The position numbers were made by a program, and so were the translations under genes. From contig NZ_LZJZ01000135.1 in NCBI RefSeq assembly GCF_001667585.1, positions 39,697 to 103,696 of the forward strand: a stretch of 64,000 nucleotides of DNA, given 5' to 3'. Position 1 is the stretch's first letter. Each line of letters begins with the position of its first letter. A model generated the notes under the pieces. That model made no database searches. It saw nothing but the letters and a program-made list of their open reading frames with translations, and was not told the origin of the DNA. This document shows positions 17,478 through 25,375 of this stretch, piece by piece. This DNA comes from Mycobacterium sp. E2733. Lineage in GTDB: Bacteria > Actinomycetota > Actinomycetes > Mycobacteriales > Mycobacteriaceae.

Positions 17478-18152
17478 TCAGTCGTTCGCGCGTTCCTCTT
17501 GCCGCTGCTGCTTCTCGGCGGCCGCCAGTTCCGCGACCCGGTCCGCCTCGGCGCGCTTCTCAGCGGCGTCGCCCAGCTTGTCCTCGGCCTCGTCGATTTT
17601 CGCTGACGCGGCCTTGGCCGCGGCCTTCTCGGCGGCCTGGGTCCTGGTCTCCACCTGGCGTTCGGCCGATTCGACCGTCCGCTTCTGCCTGTCCGCCGCT
17701 TCGTCGGCGCGCCGCTTCGCCGCGGCGCTCTGCTGCTGGGCCGACTGTGTTGCTTCACGTTTGCGTCGCTCGGCGGTCTTGCGGGCCTCTTTGATCTCCT
17801 GCTCGGTGGCGGCCTGAGCTTCCTGCCGGTCCTCGATCGCCTGGTCGCGGGCGCCCTTCAGCTTCGCGTCGGCCTGTTCCTTCCGGGCCGCGGCCTTGGC
17901 GTCCAGCTTGGCCGCGCGGCCCAGCTTGTCGCTGCGTCCGACGAGCGCGGTTCCCCGCTCGATGAGATCCGGGTCGTCGAGCGCGTTGCCGACCGTGGTG
18001 TCCAGCATGCCGAGCGAGCGCTCGAACAGCAGCCGCGCGGGCGCTTCCGTCGGGATGCGGGTTACCACCCGGTCCTCGATCAACTGCAACGGGAAACGCG
18101 CGAGCTGGTATTGAAACCGCAAAACTGCGAACGGGACTTCGGATATCTTCAT
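17478..18152 (-). CDS. Alanine/glutamate-rich coiled-coil protein
   Basis: A 224-residue protein. The first 70 residues are distinct (MKISEVPFAVLRFQYQLARF; PTEAPARLLFERSLGMLD), then about 140 residues rich in Ala, Glu, Lys, Arg and Gln form a long predicted coiled coil. Similar proteins in mycobacteria are sometimes mislabelled as IF2-like because of the charged repeats; there is no GTPase domain here. The ATG at 18152 has AGGAGA five bases upstream. It lies 26 bases downstream of the CsbD-like gene and is probably its operon partner. Function unknown; the context suggests a stress role. Confidence 0.75.
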   Translation of the reverse strand: MKISEVPFAVLRFQYQLARFPLQLIEDRVVTRIPTEAPARLLFERSLGMLDTTVGNALDDPDLIERGTALVGRSDKLGRAAKLDAKAAARKEQADAKLKGARDQAIEDRQEAQAATEQEIKEARKTAERRKREATQSAQQQSAAAKRRADEAADRQKRTVESAERQVETRTQAAEKAAAKAASAKIDEAEDKLGDAAEKRAEADRVAELAAAEKQQRQEERAND

Positions 18153-18178
18153 CAACTTCTCCTGGGTGTGGCCCGCCG

Positions 18179-18736
18179 TCAGGGCAGGTCGGCTTCGTCG
18201 GACACGTTTTGGGCTTGGCGTCGCAGGCGGTCGGCCTCCGACTCTTCGTTGCGAGCCACCTGCACCGACGTTTGGTGCTCGGCGACGGCGTCGACGATGT
18301 CCTCCGACGCTTCACGGATCTCGGCGCGCTCCTCGGCCTTCGCTCGCTGCGCTTCGCGCTGCGCGTCCAGGTCGGCCTGCGTCTTCTCGGCGGTCGCCCG
18401 CTGCCGTGCGGCCTGCTCGGCGGCGGCCTTTTGAGCCGCCTCCCGGGCTTCGATCGACTCCTCGGCGGCGACGGTTTGCGCGTTCGCCGCGACGCGCTCT
18501 TGGGCGCCCCGGACCTTGGCTTCGGCCGCCTCATCCCGCGCCTGCTTGGCCTGCGCCTCGGCGACGGCCTCCGTCGCGTTCGCTTCCTTGCGCTCGTGCG
18601 CCTGGGTCTGTTCGAGCTGCCCCTCAGCGGTCAGCGACTCGTTGCCGGTAACGGCACCGACGACCTCTTTGGCTTTGCCTTTGACCGAATCGATCAGGCC
18701 CCTGCGCGCTTCGTCGGCTTTGTTCTGCTCGCTCAT
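18179..18736 (-). CDS. CsbD-like N-terminus fused to a long coiled coil
   Basis: A 185-residue protein. The N-terminal 45 residues (RRGLIDSVKGKAKEVVGAVT, then NESLTAEGQLEQ) match the CsbD family, a small stress-induced protein controlled by sigma-B in Bacillus. The remaining 130 residues are an Ala/Glu/Arg/Gln-rich coiled coil like that of the next gene. AAGGAGA lies six bases before the ATG. Typical CsbD proteins are only about 60-70 residues, so the extension is unusual. A Crp-like palindrome lies about 90 bases upstream in the divergent promoter region. Confidence 0.82.
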   Translation of the reverse strand: MSEQNKADEARRGLIDSVKGKAKEVVGAVTGNESLTAEGQLEQTQAHERKEANATEAVAEAQAKQARDEAAEAKVRGAQERVAANAQTVAAEESIEAREAAQKAAAEQAARQRATAEKTQADLDAQREAQRAKAEERAEIREASEDIVDAVAEHQTSVQVARNEESEADRLRRQAQNVSDEADLP

Positions 18737-18824
18737 CGACTATCTCCTTGCGGCGTTTAGCCAAGAATTGCGTTCATTCGTGTCACGCCAAGTGGTTCCA
18801 CCAATGGCGCCGATCAAACACGCA

Positions 18825-18840
18825 TGTGACCTGCGTCACC
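18825..18840. promoter_or_regulatory. Crp-like operator
   Basis: TGTGACCTGCGTCACC matches the Crp consensus TGTGA-N6-TCAC(A/G) except for the last base, and has a perfect GTGAC/GTCAC inner repeat. It lies between the CsbD-like operon (minus) and the small gene at 18984 (plus), so Crp (Rv3676 type) could act on either. Inference from motif only. Confidence 0.45.
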
Positions 18841-18970
18841 CTTGTGCGCGGTCCTGATCGAGGCCCTCTGAATAGATGAAACAGCCAGTGCCTCAACGAA
18901 AGTCGCGCACAGGACACGTGGCGCAGACGGGCGAGAGTTATCGAGATGCCGCCGCGGGCGCCCGATCGGC

Positions 18971-18986
18971 TAACGTCGTCCGTATG
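18971..18986 (+). promoter_or_regulatory. -10 box for a leaderless start
   Basis: TAACGT at 18971-18976 followed by seven bases and the ATG at 18984. There is no Shine-Dalgarno sequence, so the downstream small gene is probably read from a leaderless mRNA. Confidence 0.45.
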
Positions 18987-19238
18987 TCCAAAGCCTCCGG
19001 TAACGACCTTATCGACGACGTCACCCCTGGCGACATCATCGCCGTCGACCGCGGCTCGGGTGAACAGCCCTACAAAGTGGTGTTCAAAGACTCCACCGAC
19101 ACCGGTTACATCGTCACGTTGCAGGACGACGACGGCGAGACCTTTCAGGTCGACCTGGCCGCCGGCACCACGGTGACGAGGTCGCTGGAGTCGAAGTGGG
19201 AATCCGCGCAAAGCCCCACCCCGCACTCGGAAGCCTAG
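18984..19238 (+). CDS. Small hypothetical beta-rich protein
   Basis: An 84-residue acidic protein with no family I can name. The core GDIIAVDRGSGEQPYKVVFK, then DTGYIVTLQDDDGETFQVDL looks like a small beta-barrel or SH3-like domain; the tail is Ser/Pro-rich. The ATG at 18984 was preferred over an in-frame upstream ATG because the upstream part has no protein-like pattern and a -10 box sits just before 18984. It is divergent from the CsbD operon across the Crp-like site. Confidence 0.7.
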   Translation: MSKASGNDLIDDVTPGDIIAVDRGSGEQPYKVVFKDSTDTGYIVTLQDDDGETFQVDLAAGTTVTRSLESKWESAQSPTPHSEA

Positions 19239-19351
19239 GTACCGGGCTCCCCACCGCCTGAATGCTGCTCATACGCAACGTGATCGCAGGGACGGCGCCC
19301 TCCATCGGGTGGCAATCGCGGCATACCCGTTTGGGCGCTTTCCAGGCGGGA

Positions 19352-19606
19352 ATGCAACGCCCCAGTGCAAACGCCCGGGCTAACGCCCCAGTGCAAACGC
19401 CCGGGCTTGAGCCCGGTGGCGGCGTCCGGCCGGGAACCACTCCCCCTGCGGCGCCGCAAACCGCGGGCGTGGCCGAGCACCAACCGCCCGCGACCCAGCG
19501 ATTCACCCCCGGTTCCGTACTGACCGTGATCGCCGTTTGCGTCTTCGCCGTGGTCTTCCTCGCGGTCGCGGTGCTGCTCGTCATGAAAATGGTTGGGGCA
19601 ACTTGA
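19352..19606 (+). CDS. DUF6480-like single-span membrane protein
   Basis: About 84 residues. A Pro/Gly-rich soluble part containing TPGLEPGGGVRPGTTPP is followed by one membrane segment, FTPGSVLTVIAVCVFAVVFL..., and a two-residue-charge C-terminus. This pattern matches the small actinobacterial DUF6480 proteins, whose function is unknown. The start is uncertain: the ATG at 19352 has GGCGGGA immediately before it, while a GTG at 19391 begins exactly where homologues seem to begin. A 26-bp tandem duplication covers this ambiguous part. It ends two bases before the next gene, so translation is probably coupled. Confidence 0.65.
   Translation: MQRPSANARANAPVQTPGLEPGGGVRPGTTPPAAPQTAGVAEHQPPATQRFTPGSVLTVIAVCVFAVVFLAVAVLLVMKMVGAT
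19356..19407. repeat. 26-bp perfect tandem duplication
   Basis: The unit AACGCCCCAGTGCAAACGCC plus CGGGCT occurs twice back to back, at 19356-19381 and 19382-19407, without a mismatch. Because 26 is not a multiple of three, the two copies are read in different frames in the DUF6480-like gene, and each contains a GTG (19365 and 19391). Confidence 0.85.
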
Positions 19607-19607
19607 G

Positions 19608-19859
19608 ATGAACGTCAACGCTGACGATGTCCGGCAGCTGCTGGACTGCCAGGATGAGTACGCGGCGCTGGTCGCGATCGAGGGTCGCATCGACGTCGCG
19701 TCGTCGGCGGAACTGGATGCGCCGGATTACCGTGGCGCCCTGCAGATCGCGACGCGCCAAGAGGTGCTGGATCGGGCCGGAGGCGCACAGCTGTCGGAAC
19801 GCGAGCTGGCCGAGCAGGCCGAGGAGCTCGACACCGCGCTGCGCAATCTGGGCGCCTGA
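19608..19859 (+). CDS. Small hypothetical protein
   Basis: An 83-residue acidic, largely helical protein: MNVNADDVRQLLDCQDEYAA, LVAIEGRIDVASSAELDAPD, then an Arg/Glu-rich helix ending ELAEQAEELDTALRNLGA. No family recognised. It starts one base after the stop of the DUF6480-like gene (TGAGATG), which argues for coupled translation and an operon of two. Confidence 0.68.
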   Translation: MNVNADDVRQLLDCQDEYAALVAIEGRIDVASSAELDAPDYRGALQIATRQEVLDRAGGAQLSERELAEQAEELDTALRNLGA

Positions 19860-19972
19860 CGCCCTGCACGCCACGACCGCCGCGGGCGAATCTCTTTGAA
19901 CTCCGTAGCGGACCGCCGCGGCGAAGTAGTCTGCCCGCAGGGGCTAGAAGCCGACGGGCGGAAGGTCGGAGC

Positions 19973-20188
19973 ATGCGGCTGGTCGTCGATCTCAACAAGT
20001 GCCAGGGGTACGCGCAGTGTGTCCCACTGGCGCCCGACGTGCTGCGGCTCGTCGGCGAAGAAGCGCTCGCCTACGATCCCAACCCCGACGACTCCCAGCG
20101 TCTGCGCGTGCTGCGCGCAGCGGCCTCCTGTCCGGTGCAGGCGATCATCCTCGAAGTGGATCCGCCCGCTGACCGGGATACCAAGTGA
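19973..20188 (+). CDS. Single-cluster [3Fe-4S]-type ferredoxin with a tyrosine in the cluster motif
   Basis: A 71-residue electron carrier. The cluster motif is CQGYAQC near residue 10, with a single further Cys in SCPVQAI; the spacing is that of CxxXxxC...CP ferredoxins that serve mycobacterial P450s, and the variable position that replaces a fourth Cys is Tyr. GGAAGG lies upstream of the ATG. It overlaps the ferredoxin reductase gene by four bases (GTGA), and the P450 follows, so it should pass electrons between those two products in the cytosol. Confidence 0.9.
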   Translation: MRLVVDLNKCQGYAQCVPLAPDVLRLVGEEALAYDPNPDDSQRLRVLRAAASCPVQAIILEVDPPADRDTK

Positions 20189-21588
20189 GCACCGCTTCCC
20201 TCGTCAGCCAGCTCGTCGATTCGTTCAAGTCGGATGGGCGAATCGTCATCGTCGGCGCCTCACTGGCCGGGCTGCGCGCGGCTGAAACGTTACGGCAGAA
20301 GGGGTTTCGCGGCCCACTCACCATCATCGGTGACGAGCCCCACGAGCCCTACGACCGGCCGCCCCTGTCCAAGCAGGTCTTGAAGGGTTGGGTGCCCGCC
20401 GACCGCACGAAGCTGCCCCGCCTGCGACCCGTCGACGCGGACTGGCGGTTGGGGGTCGCGGCGGTGGGATTGGATCGGTCCAACCGCCAAGTATTGCTGG
20501 GCAACGGCGAGAAGGTCGGCTACGACCGTCTGCTGATCGCCACCGGGACCAGGGCCCGCCCCTGGTTCAACCCGGAGGAGGCAGCCCTGACCGGATTGTT
20601 CACGGTGCGCACCTGCGACGACGCCGCGAGGTTGGCCGCCGCGCTGAAGGGCCGACCGCGCCGGGTCCTCATCGTCGGATCCGGTTTCGTCGGTTCCGAG
20701 ATCGCCTCGGTGTGTCGGGACCTCGATTTGCCGGTGACGGTCGCCGAGCGCGGCAAGGCGCCGTTGGTCGGGGCGCTCGGCGGCGTGATCGGCGACATCG
20801 CCGCACGGATGCAGATCGAGGCGGGTGTCGACCTGCGCACCGGCGTGGCGGTCGAAGGCCTCGACGGCGACGCCGACGGTCACGTCCGCGCGGCCCGCCT
20901 CTCGGACGGCACCGTGCTCGACGTCGACGTGGTGGTCGCCTCGCTGGGCTCGATCCGCAACGTGGAATGGTTGGACGGCGCGCAGCTGGCAAGTGGGTTT
21001 TGGGGCGTGGCGTGTGACGCCGGCTGCCGCGCGTTCGACATCAACGGCGTGGTGACCGATAACATCTTCGTCGCCGGGAACGTCGCGCGTGCTCCGCACG
21101 TGCTGTACGAATACCAGTTCATGTCCCAAGAACATTGGGACAACGCGGTTTTCGGCGCTGAGGTGGCGGCCAACAATATGATCAGCCTGGAGCTGGGGCG
21201 CCGGCCGCACCTGCCGCTGCCGTCGTTCTGGTCTGGTCAGTTCGGTGTCAACATCAAGAGCGTCGGAGTGTGCTCCTTCGGCGACGAGATCGTCTTCACC
21301 CAGGGTTCGATTACGGAACGCCGCTTCGCGGCCGCCTACGGCTACCGGGGCCGAATCGTGGGGGCGGTGACGTTCAACCACGGCAAATGGTTGCCGTACT
21401 ACGCCTCGCTCATCGAGCGGTCGGCGCCATTCCCGCCGCCCCCGCCGGGATACGACCGGCCGGTCATCTTCGAGCCCATGCCGGCCCGGTTCCCCGATCC
21501 GCGTGAACCGACCGCCATGCCGGACGTGGTGCTGACCGGACACGACCCGACCTCGCGTGGCGCCGAATTCCGGCCGCGGATCAGGTGA
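20185..21588 (+). CDS. FAD-dependent ferredoxin reductase
   Basis: NAD(P)H:ferredoxin oxidoreductase of 467 residues in the rubredoxin/putidaredoxin-reductase group. FAD motif: IVIVGASLAGLRAAETLR; then DEPHEPYDRPPLSKQVL; NAD(P) motif RVLIVGSGFVGSEIASVC; and the second FAD-binding stretch FVAGNVARAPHVLYEYQF. A C-terminal extension after about residue 400 is longer than in putidaredoxin reductase. It is translationally coupled to the ferredoxin (four-base overlap) and lies 15 bases upstream of the P450, giving a complete three-component electron chain. Confidence 0.9.
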   Translation: MSTASLVSQLVDSFKSDGRIVIVGASLAGLRAAETLRQKGFRGPLTIIGDEPHEPYDRPPLSKQVLKGWVPADRTKLPRLRPVDADWRLGVAAVGLDRSNRQVLLGNGEKVGYDRLLIATGTRARPWFNPEEAALTGLFTVRTCDDAARLAAALKGRPRRVLIVGSGFVGSEIASVCRDLDLPVTVAERGKAPLVGALGGVIGDIAARMQIEAGVDLRTGVAVEGLDGDADGHVRAARLSDGTVLDVDVVVASLGSIRNVEWLDGAQLASGFWGVACDAGCRAFDINGVVTDNIFVAGNVARAPHVLYEYQFMSQEHWDNAVFGAEVAANNMISLELGRRPHLPLPSFWSGQFGVNIKSVGVCSFGDEIVFTQGSITERRFAAAYGYRGRIVGAVTFNHGKWLPYYASLIERSAPFPPPPPGYDRPVIFEPMPARFPDPREPTAMPDVVLTGHDPTSRGAEFRPRIR

Positions 21589-21603
21589 CGGTAGGAGACG
21601 ACG

Positions 21604-22872
21604 ATGGACCCCGCAACCGCCTGGGCCGAAGCGATGAAGTTCGGGAACCGCCCGAACCCCTACCCGTATTTCGCGGAGCTGCGCAAGACGCCGGTGGCCA
21701 AGGTGGCCGACAAGACCTACGTCGTCACCGGCTATCAAGAACTGCTGGCCCTCGCCCACGACCCGCGGGTCAGCTCCGACATCAGCCGAAGCCCGGCCGG
21801 CCTCGGCGGCGACAAACGCGAACCAGAACCAGGTGGCGAGCACATGAAGGCCTACGGGCGCGAGGCCAGCATCATCGTCTCCGACCCGCCCGACCACGAC
21901 CGGGCCCGCCGGCAGGTGATGCGCCACTTCGGGCCGCCGCACTCCCCCGGCCTGATCCCCAGCATGGAACCGTTCGTCGTGGGGCTGGCCGGTGGCCTGC
22001 TCGACAAGGTCAAAGCCCGGGGCGGAAACCGCTTGGACGTCGTGGAGGACTTCGCCTACCCGATCCCCGTCGCGGTCATCTGCAAGATCCTCGGCGTGCC
22101 GGTCGAAGACGAGCCGATGTTTCACGCGTGGATCTTCGACTTCATGATGGGCACCGATCTGGGCCCGGAGGGCGTCACCGACGAGGGACGCGCCCTGGCC
22201 GAGAAGGGCCGCGCCAGCACCGCGGCGTTGCTGGACTATCTCGGCGGCTTGGTAGAGAGGTACGCCAAGTCCCCCGGCGACGGACTGCTGTCCAAGTTGC
22301 TGCACGACGAGGGACCTGACGGGCCCATGTCGATCAAGGAGGCGACGTCCAACGCGATGCTGTTGCTGGTCGCTGGCCACGACTCCACGGTCAACACCAT
22401 CACCAACTGCGTGATGACATTGCTGCGCAATCCGGGTTCGTGGGATCTGGTGCGCGACCGCCCGGAGCTGATCCCGCGCACGATCGAAGAAGTGCAGCGG
22501 CTGCAGTCAGCGGTGCAATTCTTCCCCAGCCGCAGCGCCACCGCCGACATCGAGGTGGGCGGGACGGTGATCCCGGCGGGGTCCGCTGTGCACCTCATCT
22601 ACGCGGCGGCCAATCGGGATCCGCGCCGGTTCGACAGTCCCGATCGCTTCGACCCGCTGCGCGAAGACAATGAGCACTTCGGTTGGGGCAGTGGCATCCA
22701 CACGTGCATGGGTGGGCCGCTGGCGCGCCTGGAGGTCAACCTGGCGCTCGAGACCTTTGTACGGCGCGTCGATTCTCCGGAATTGGTGGTCGACCCGCCG
22801 CCGTATCGGCACAATCAGGTGTTCCGCGGGCCGCGCCATCTCTGGGTGGATTTTGGGGCGATCGTCGATTGA
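21604..22872 (+). CDS. Cytochrome P450
   Basis: Haem-thiolate monooxygenase of 422 residues, a soluble bacterial class I P450. The I-helix oxygen-activation motif is AGHDST (about 257-262), the ExxR motif is EVQR (296-299) and the haem-ligand loop is FGWGSGIHTCMGG with Cys 368. It receives electrons from the adjacent ferredoxin and reductase. Substrate unknown: mycobacterial P450s act on sterols, fatty acids or terpenoids. The subfamily cannot be fixed by reading alone. It converges on the MOSC gene with five bases between stops. Confidence 0.95.
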   Translation: MDPATAWAEAMKFGNRPNPYPYFAELRKTPVAKVADKTYVVTGYQELLALAHDPRVSSDISRSPAGLGGDKREPEPGGEHMKAYGREASIIVSDPPDHDRARRQVMRHFGPPHSPGLIPSMEPFVVGLAGGLLDKVKARGGNRLDVVEDFAYPIPVAVICKILGVPVEDEPMFHAWIFDFMMGTDLGPEGVTDEGRALAEKGRASTAALLDYLGGLVERYAKSPGDGLLSKLLHDEGPDGPMSIKEATSNAMLLLVAGHDSTVNTITNCVMTLLRNPGSWDLVRDRPELIPRTIEEVQRLQSAVQFFPSRSATADIEVGGTVIPAGSAVHLIYAAANRDPRRFDSPDRFDPLREDNEHFGWGSGIHTCMGGPLARLEVNLALETFVRRVDSPELVVDPPPYRHNQVFRGPRHLWVDFGAIVD

Positions 22873-22877
22873 TCCGC

Positions 22878-23723
22878 TTACCGGCCGATGGTGACCCGGT
22901 CACCCAGGCGGATGACGCCTTGCGTCACCACCGCGAGATACGCGCCCGCGCACGGTTGTGGGCCGTGGCCACCTGTGTCCCAACGATTTTCGGCTGCCGG
23001 TGTGCGAAGTGCCTGCGGGGCGCGCGGCAGTGGGCCGTGCTCGAGGGTGGGTACGACGCACCGTGACGTGGCAGTCAGGACCCGCAGCCGCGCGTCGCCG
23101 ACGGCGATTTCCCGACCGATCCAATCGTTTTCGGCGTAGGGCGGGTAGTCCGGCGGGGTCGCGATCACCAGGTTCGGTCGGTACCGCAGCGCCTCGACGC
23201 CGATGTGCTCGAGCGTGGCGGTGGTGATCGCGTGCAGTGGGGCCTCGTCGGTGAATGCGTCGCCCGGGGTCGCCTGCGCGATCTTCAGGATGCGGCCGTC
23301 GACCTCGGCGTCCAAGCCCAGCTCGAGCAGCTTCTCCGGGTCCGGACGCACCAGCGTGGCGCCCTCTGGGCGCTGGGCGACCAGTCGGACCGGCCGGCCC
23401 GTCAGCCGGGAAAGCAGGTCGTCGATGCCGGGGTCGTCGGCCGTCACACTGGTGCCGTCGGGCAGCCCGATGTTCACACGTCCGGCGTCTGCGTTGGCGG
23501 TGCACTTCAATAGGCCGCGCCACAACCGGGCGTTCTTGGCGCTGGCTACATGCCCGGTGGCGGCGTCGAGCAACGCCAGCCGCCGGTCGCCTTCGGCGCC
23601 GTGCTCGTCGACGAACAGGCTGAGCACGGCTTCGCCGAGCATCGACTTCACCGGGTAGCGGAGCAGGCTGTGCACCTGCATGTCCACCGCGGCGGAACCT
23701 GATAAGGCCGTCGAATCGTCCAC
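22878..23723 (-). CDS. MOSC-domain protein
   Basis: A 281-residue protein with the MOSC N-terminal barrel (VHSLLRYPVKSMLGE) and a C-terminal MOSC domain (PNLVIATPPDYPPYAENDWIG; the conserved Cys in TSRCVVPT; then AVVTQGVIRLGDRV). MOSC proteins are related to the molybdenum-cofactor sulfurase C-terminus and to mARC/YcbX reductases that use Moco; this one lacks the NifS-like domain, so it is more likely a Moco- or sulfur-carrying oxidoreductase component. The GTG at 23723 is chosen; an internal ATG 42 bases later is possible. Confidence 0.85.
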   Translation of the reverse strand: MDDSTALSGSAAVDMQVHSLLRYPVKSMLGEAVLSLFVDEHGAEGDRRLALLDAATGHVASAKNARLWRGLLKCTANADAGRVNIGLPDGTSVTADDPGIDDLLSRLTGRPVRLVAQRPEGATLVRPDPEKLLELGLDAEVDGRILKIAQATPGDAFTDEAPLHAITTATLEHIGVEALRYRPNLVIATPPDYPPYAENDWIGREIAVGDARLRVLTATSRCVVPTLEHGPLPRAPQALRTPAAENRWDTGGHGPQPCAGAYLAVVTQGVIRLGDRVTIGR

Positions 23724-23812
23724 TGCCCATCCCCACTCGGCGAGACCGCACGAACTATCCCGCTCAGCGTATGCGGGAGGGGCGTTGAAACCGGCCGTGG
23801 GTCAGGAAGCGA

Positions 23813-24136
23813 TCAGCCCGGGCAGTAGCTCGATTCCGCCGCACTGACCCAGCCGGTCATGTCCGCGAACGAGAAGCCTTTCGAGCTCATGTTGGAGTGC
23901 AGATCGGCGGCGATCGCATCCGGTGTTTTGCCGGCCATCCGGTCGGCGCAGACAGCATGCCCCATTGCGATCATGTCGGAGTCACTCCCCGACGGCCAGG
24001 TGAATCCCAGGTTGTGCAGCTTTGCGATGTATGCGTCGTCCGTGCTGTCGGCCGCGGCAATAGCAGCGGTTGCGGTGAGGGCAGCGCCAACTACGACGGG
24101 AATGGTCACTTTGGCCAGCCAACGCGATGCATCCAT
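23813..24136 (-). CDS. DUF732 secreted protein
   Basis: Small exported protein of 107 residues: a signal peptide (KVTIPVVVGAALTATAAIAAADS) then the DUF732 domain, with AYIAKLHNLGFTWP, the Cys in GHAVCADRMAGKTPD, and the terminal SSYCPG Cys that likely forms a disulfide. DUF732 proteins are abundant in mycobacteria and of unknown function. AGAAGGG lies seven bases before the ATG. Same strand as the C39-like peptidase upstream. Confidence 0.88.
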   Translation of the reverse strand: MDASRWLAKVTIPVVVGAALTATAAIAAADSTDDAYIAKLHNLGFTWPSGSDSDMIAMGHAVCADRMAGKTPDAIAADLHSNMSSKGFSFADMTGWVSAAESSYCPG

Positions 24137-24337
24137 TTCGTGCCCTTCTTTTCTTGTCGGTGCCGAGGGTGGGGTCAGTATATAAGTGGGGAGATGCCGG
24201 AAATATTAAAACTAAGGAAATTGCTGTGGCCGGTTGGGGCCGGCTCCCCGTAGCCGCGGGAATCACTTTTCTGGCACCCCGGCGCGGGTATTGGTCGCTG
24301 CGGCATGGCCGCTCAACTGTTCCGGGAAAGCCGCGGC

Positions 24338-25114
24338 TCAACCAAGAGTCGCGGTGACCACAATCGACTCCTGTCCGGTTTGCCAGCCGGTGATAAAAGT
24401 CGGGATGGTGACCTGTTCGTCGGGGTGATCGGCGCCGGGGTCGTTGAGGTGGACGATCTCCCTATTGGTATCGATACCGGTGACGACCAGGAAGTGGTCG
24501 GCCTTGGTTCGCTGGTCGCCGGTGTCCCAGATGACGGCGGAGTTGACCCAGGCGATGACCTTGCGGTGGTCGGCGAGGTACCGCTTCAGGGCGGGTAGTC
24601 CGGTCTGATCCGGATGGGCGGCGTAGGTCATCTCCGACTTGATGCCGTAGTGGTCGAGTAGCACTACGACGTCCGCCATTTCGATGCCGCCGTCGCCGTT
24701 GGTGTGGCTCGGGTCATGGCGCGGTGCGTAGATGGGCCCGGAATTGGTCTGTGAGGGCGTCGACTCCCCCAGCTTGATCATCTGCTGCTCGGTCGGCGCG
24801 TGGCCGGTGATCTCGCCGACCACGTCCGCCACCGACATCAGTCCGCAGTTGTCCTCGAGTGACTGCGGCTGCCAATACTTTGCGGCAGCGGCGGGATCAC
24901 CATAGATGCCGCTTTCGGTGGGCGGCGCCGCGCCGGCCGCCTGCGTCGGTATGGGATTGCTGGAGGGGCTGCCGACGATCGTCGACGACGCAATCGCTTG
25001 CGGTGTCGAGGGCGGGGCCGGGCGGCACGCTGAAACCGGAAAAGCGGCCGCAAGGCCGACGCACGCGGCCACCATCGCGGCGCGGGCATTGGACGCGGTC
25101 CGTGAAGTGAACAT
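24338..25114 (-). CDS. C39-like cysteine peptidase, probable lipoprotein
   Basis: A 258-residue exported protein. The signal peptide ends in FPVSAC (Cys 30), an acceptable lipobox. After a low-complexity Ser/Pro/Ala linker to about residue 70, the C39-like (PF13529) domain begins: the catalytic Cys is in SLEDNCGLMSVADVV (about 90) and the His in TKADHFLVVTGID, with the Asp in VHLNDPGADHPDEQ. Related domains act as bacteriocin-leader or cell-surface peptidases; a mycobacterial substrate is not known to me. It sits between a PPE gene and DUF732 on the same strand. Confidence 0.82.
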   Translation of the reverse strand: MFTSRTASNARAAMVAACVGLAAAFPVSACRPAPPSTPQAIASSTIVGSPSSNPIPTQAAGAAPPTESGIYGDPAAAAKYWQPQSLEDNCGLMSVADVVGEITGHAPTEQQMIKLGESTPSQTNSGPIYAPRHDPSHTNGDGGIEMADVVVLLDHYGIKSEMTYAAHPDQTGLPALKRYLADHRKVIAWVNSAVIWDTGDQRTKADHFLVVTGIDTNREIVHLNDPGADHPDEQVTIPTFITGWQTGQESIVVTATLG

Positions 25115-25375
25115 GTGTGCTCGCGAAGTTCATCGGAAAAGCGTGAGAGCGTGCAAACGGTAACACTTCAGCTCGCCCTTATAGGCGGTAATGCGGTACC
25201 GGGTGAGGCGGCGCTTACAAACCCAACAATTCATATGTTCCGGCCGTCACCGATCTCCAAATTGACGCAGCAACGTACAAAACGCATACGAAATAATTGC
25301 CTGTGACATCTGTCGATATTGGACGGTTTTGAAAGCGGCATTCAAACGGGAGGCGGTTACTACCCTTTGGCCGGG

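Noticed and set aside
18805..18825. A sigma-F-like GTTT element near the CsbD-like gene
   Set aside because: No matching GGGTA-type -10 at normal spacing was found on the minus strand.
20290..22380. A 696-codon minus-strand frame across the reductase and P450 genes
   Set aside because: It is the antisense frame of two unmistakable enzymes and has no domain of its own.
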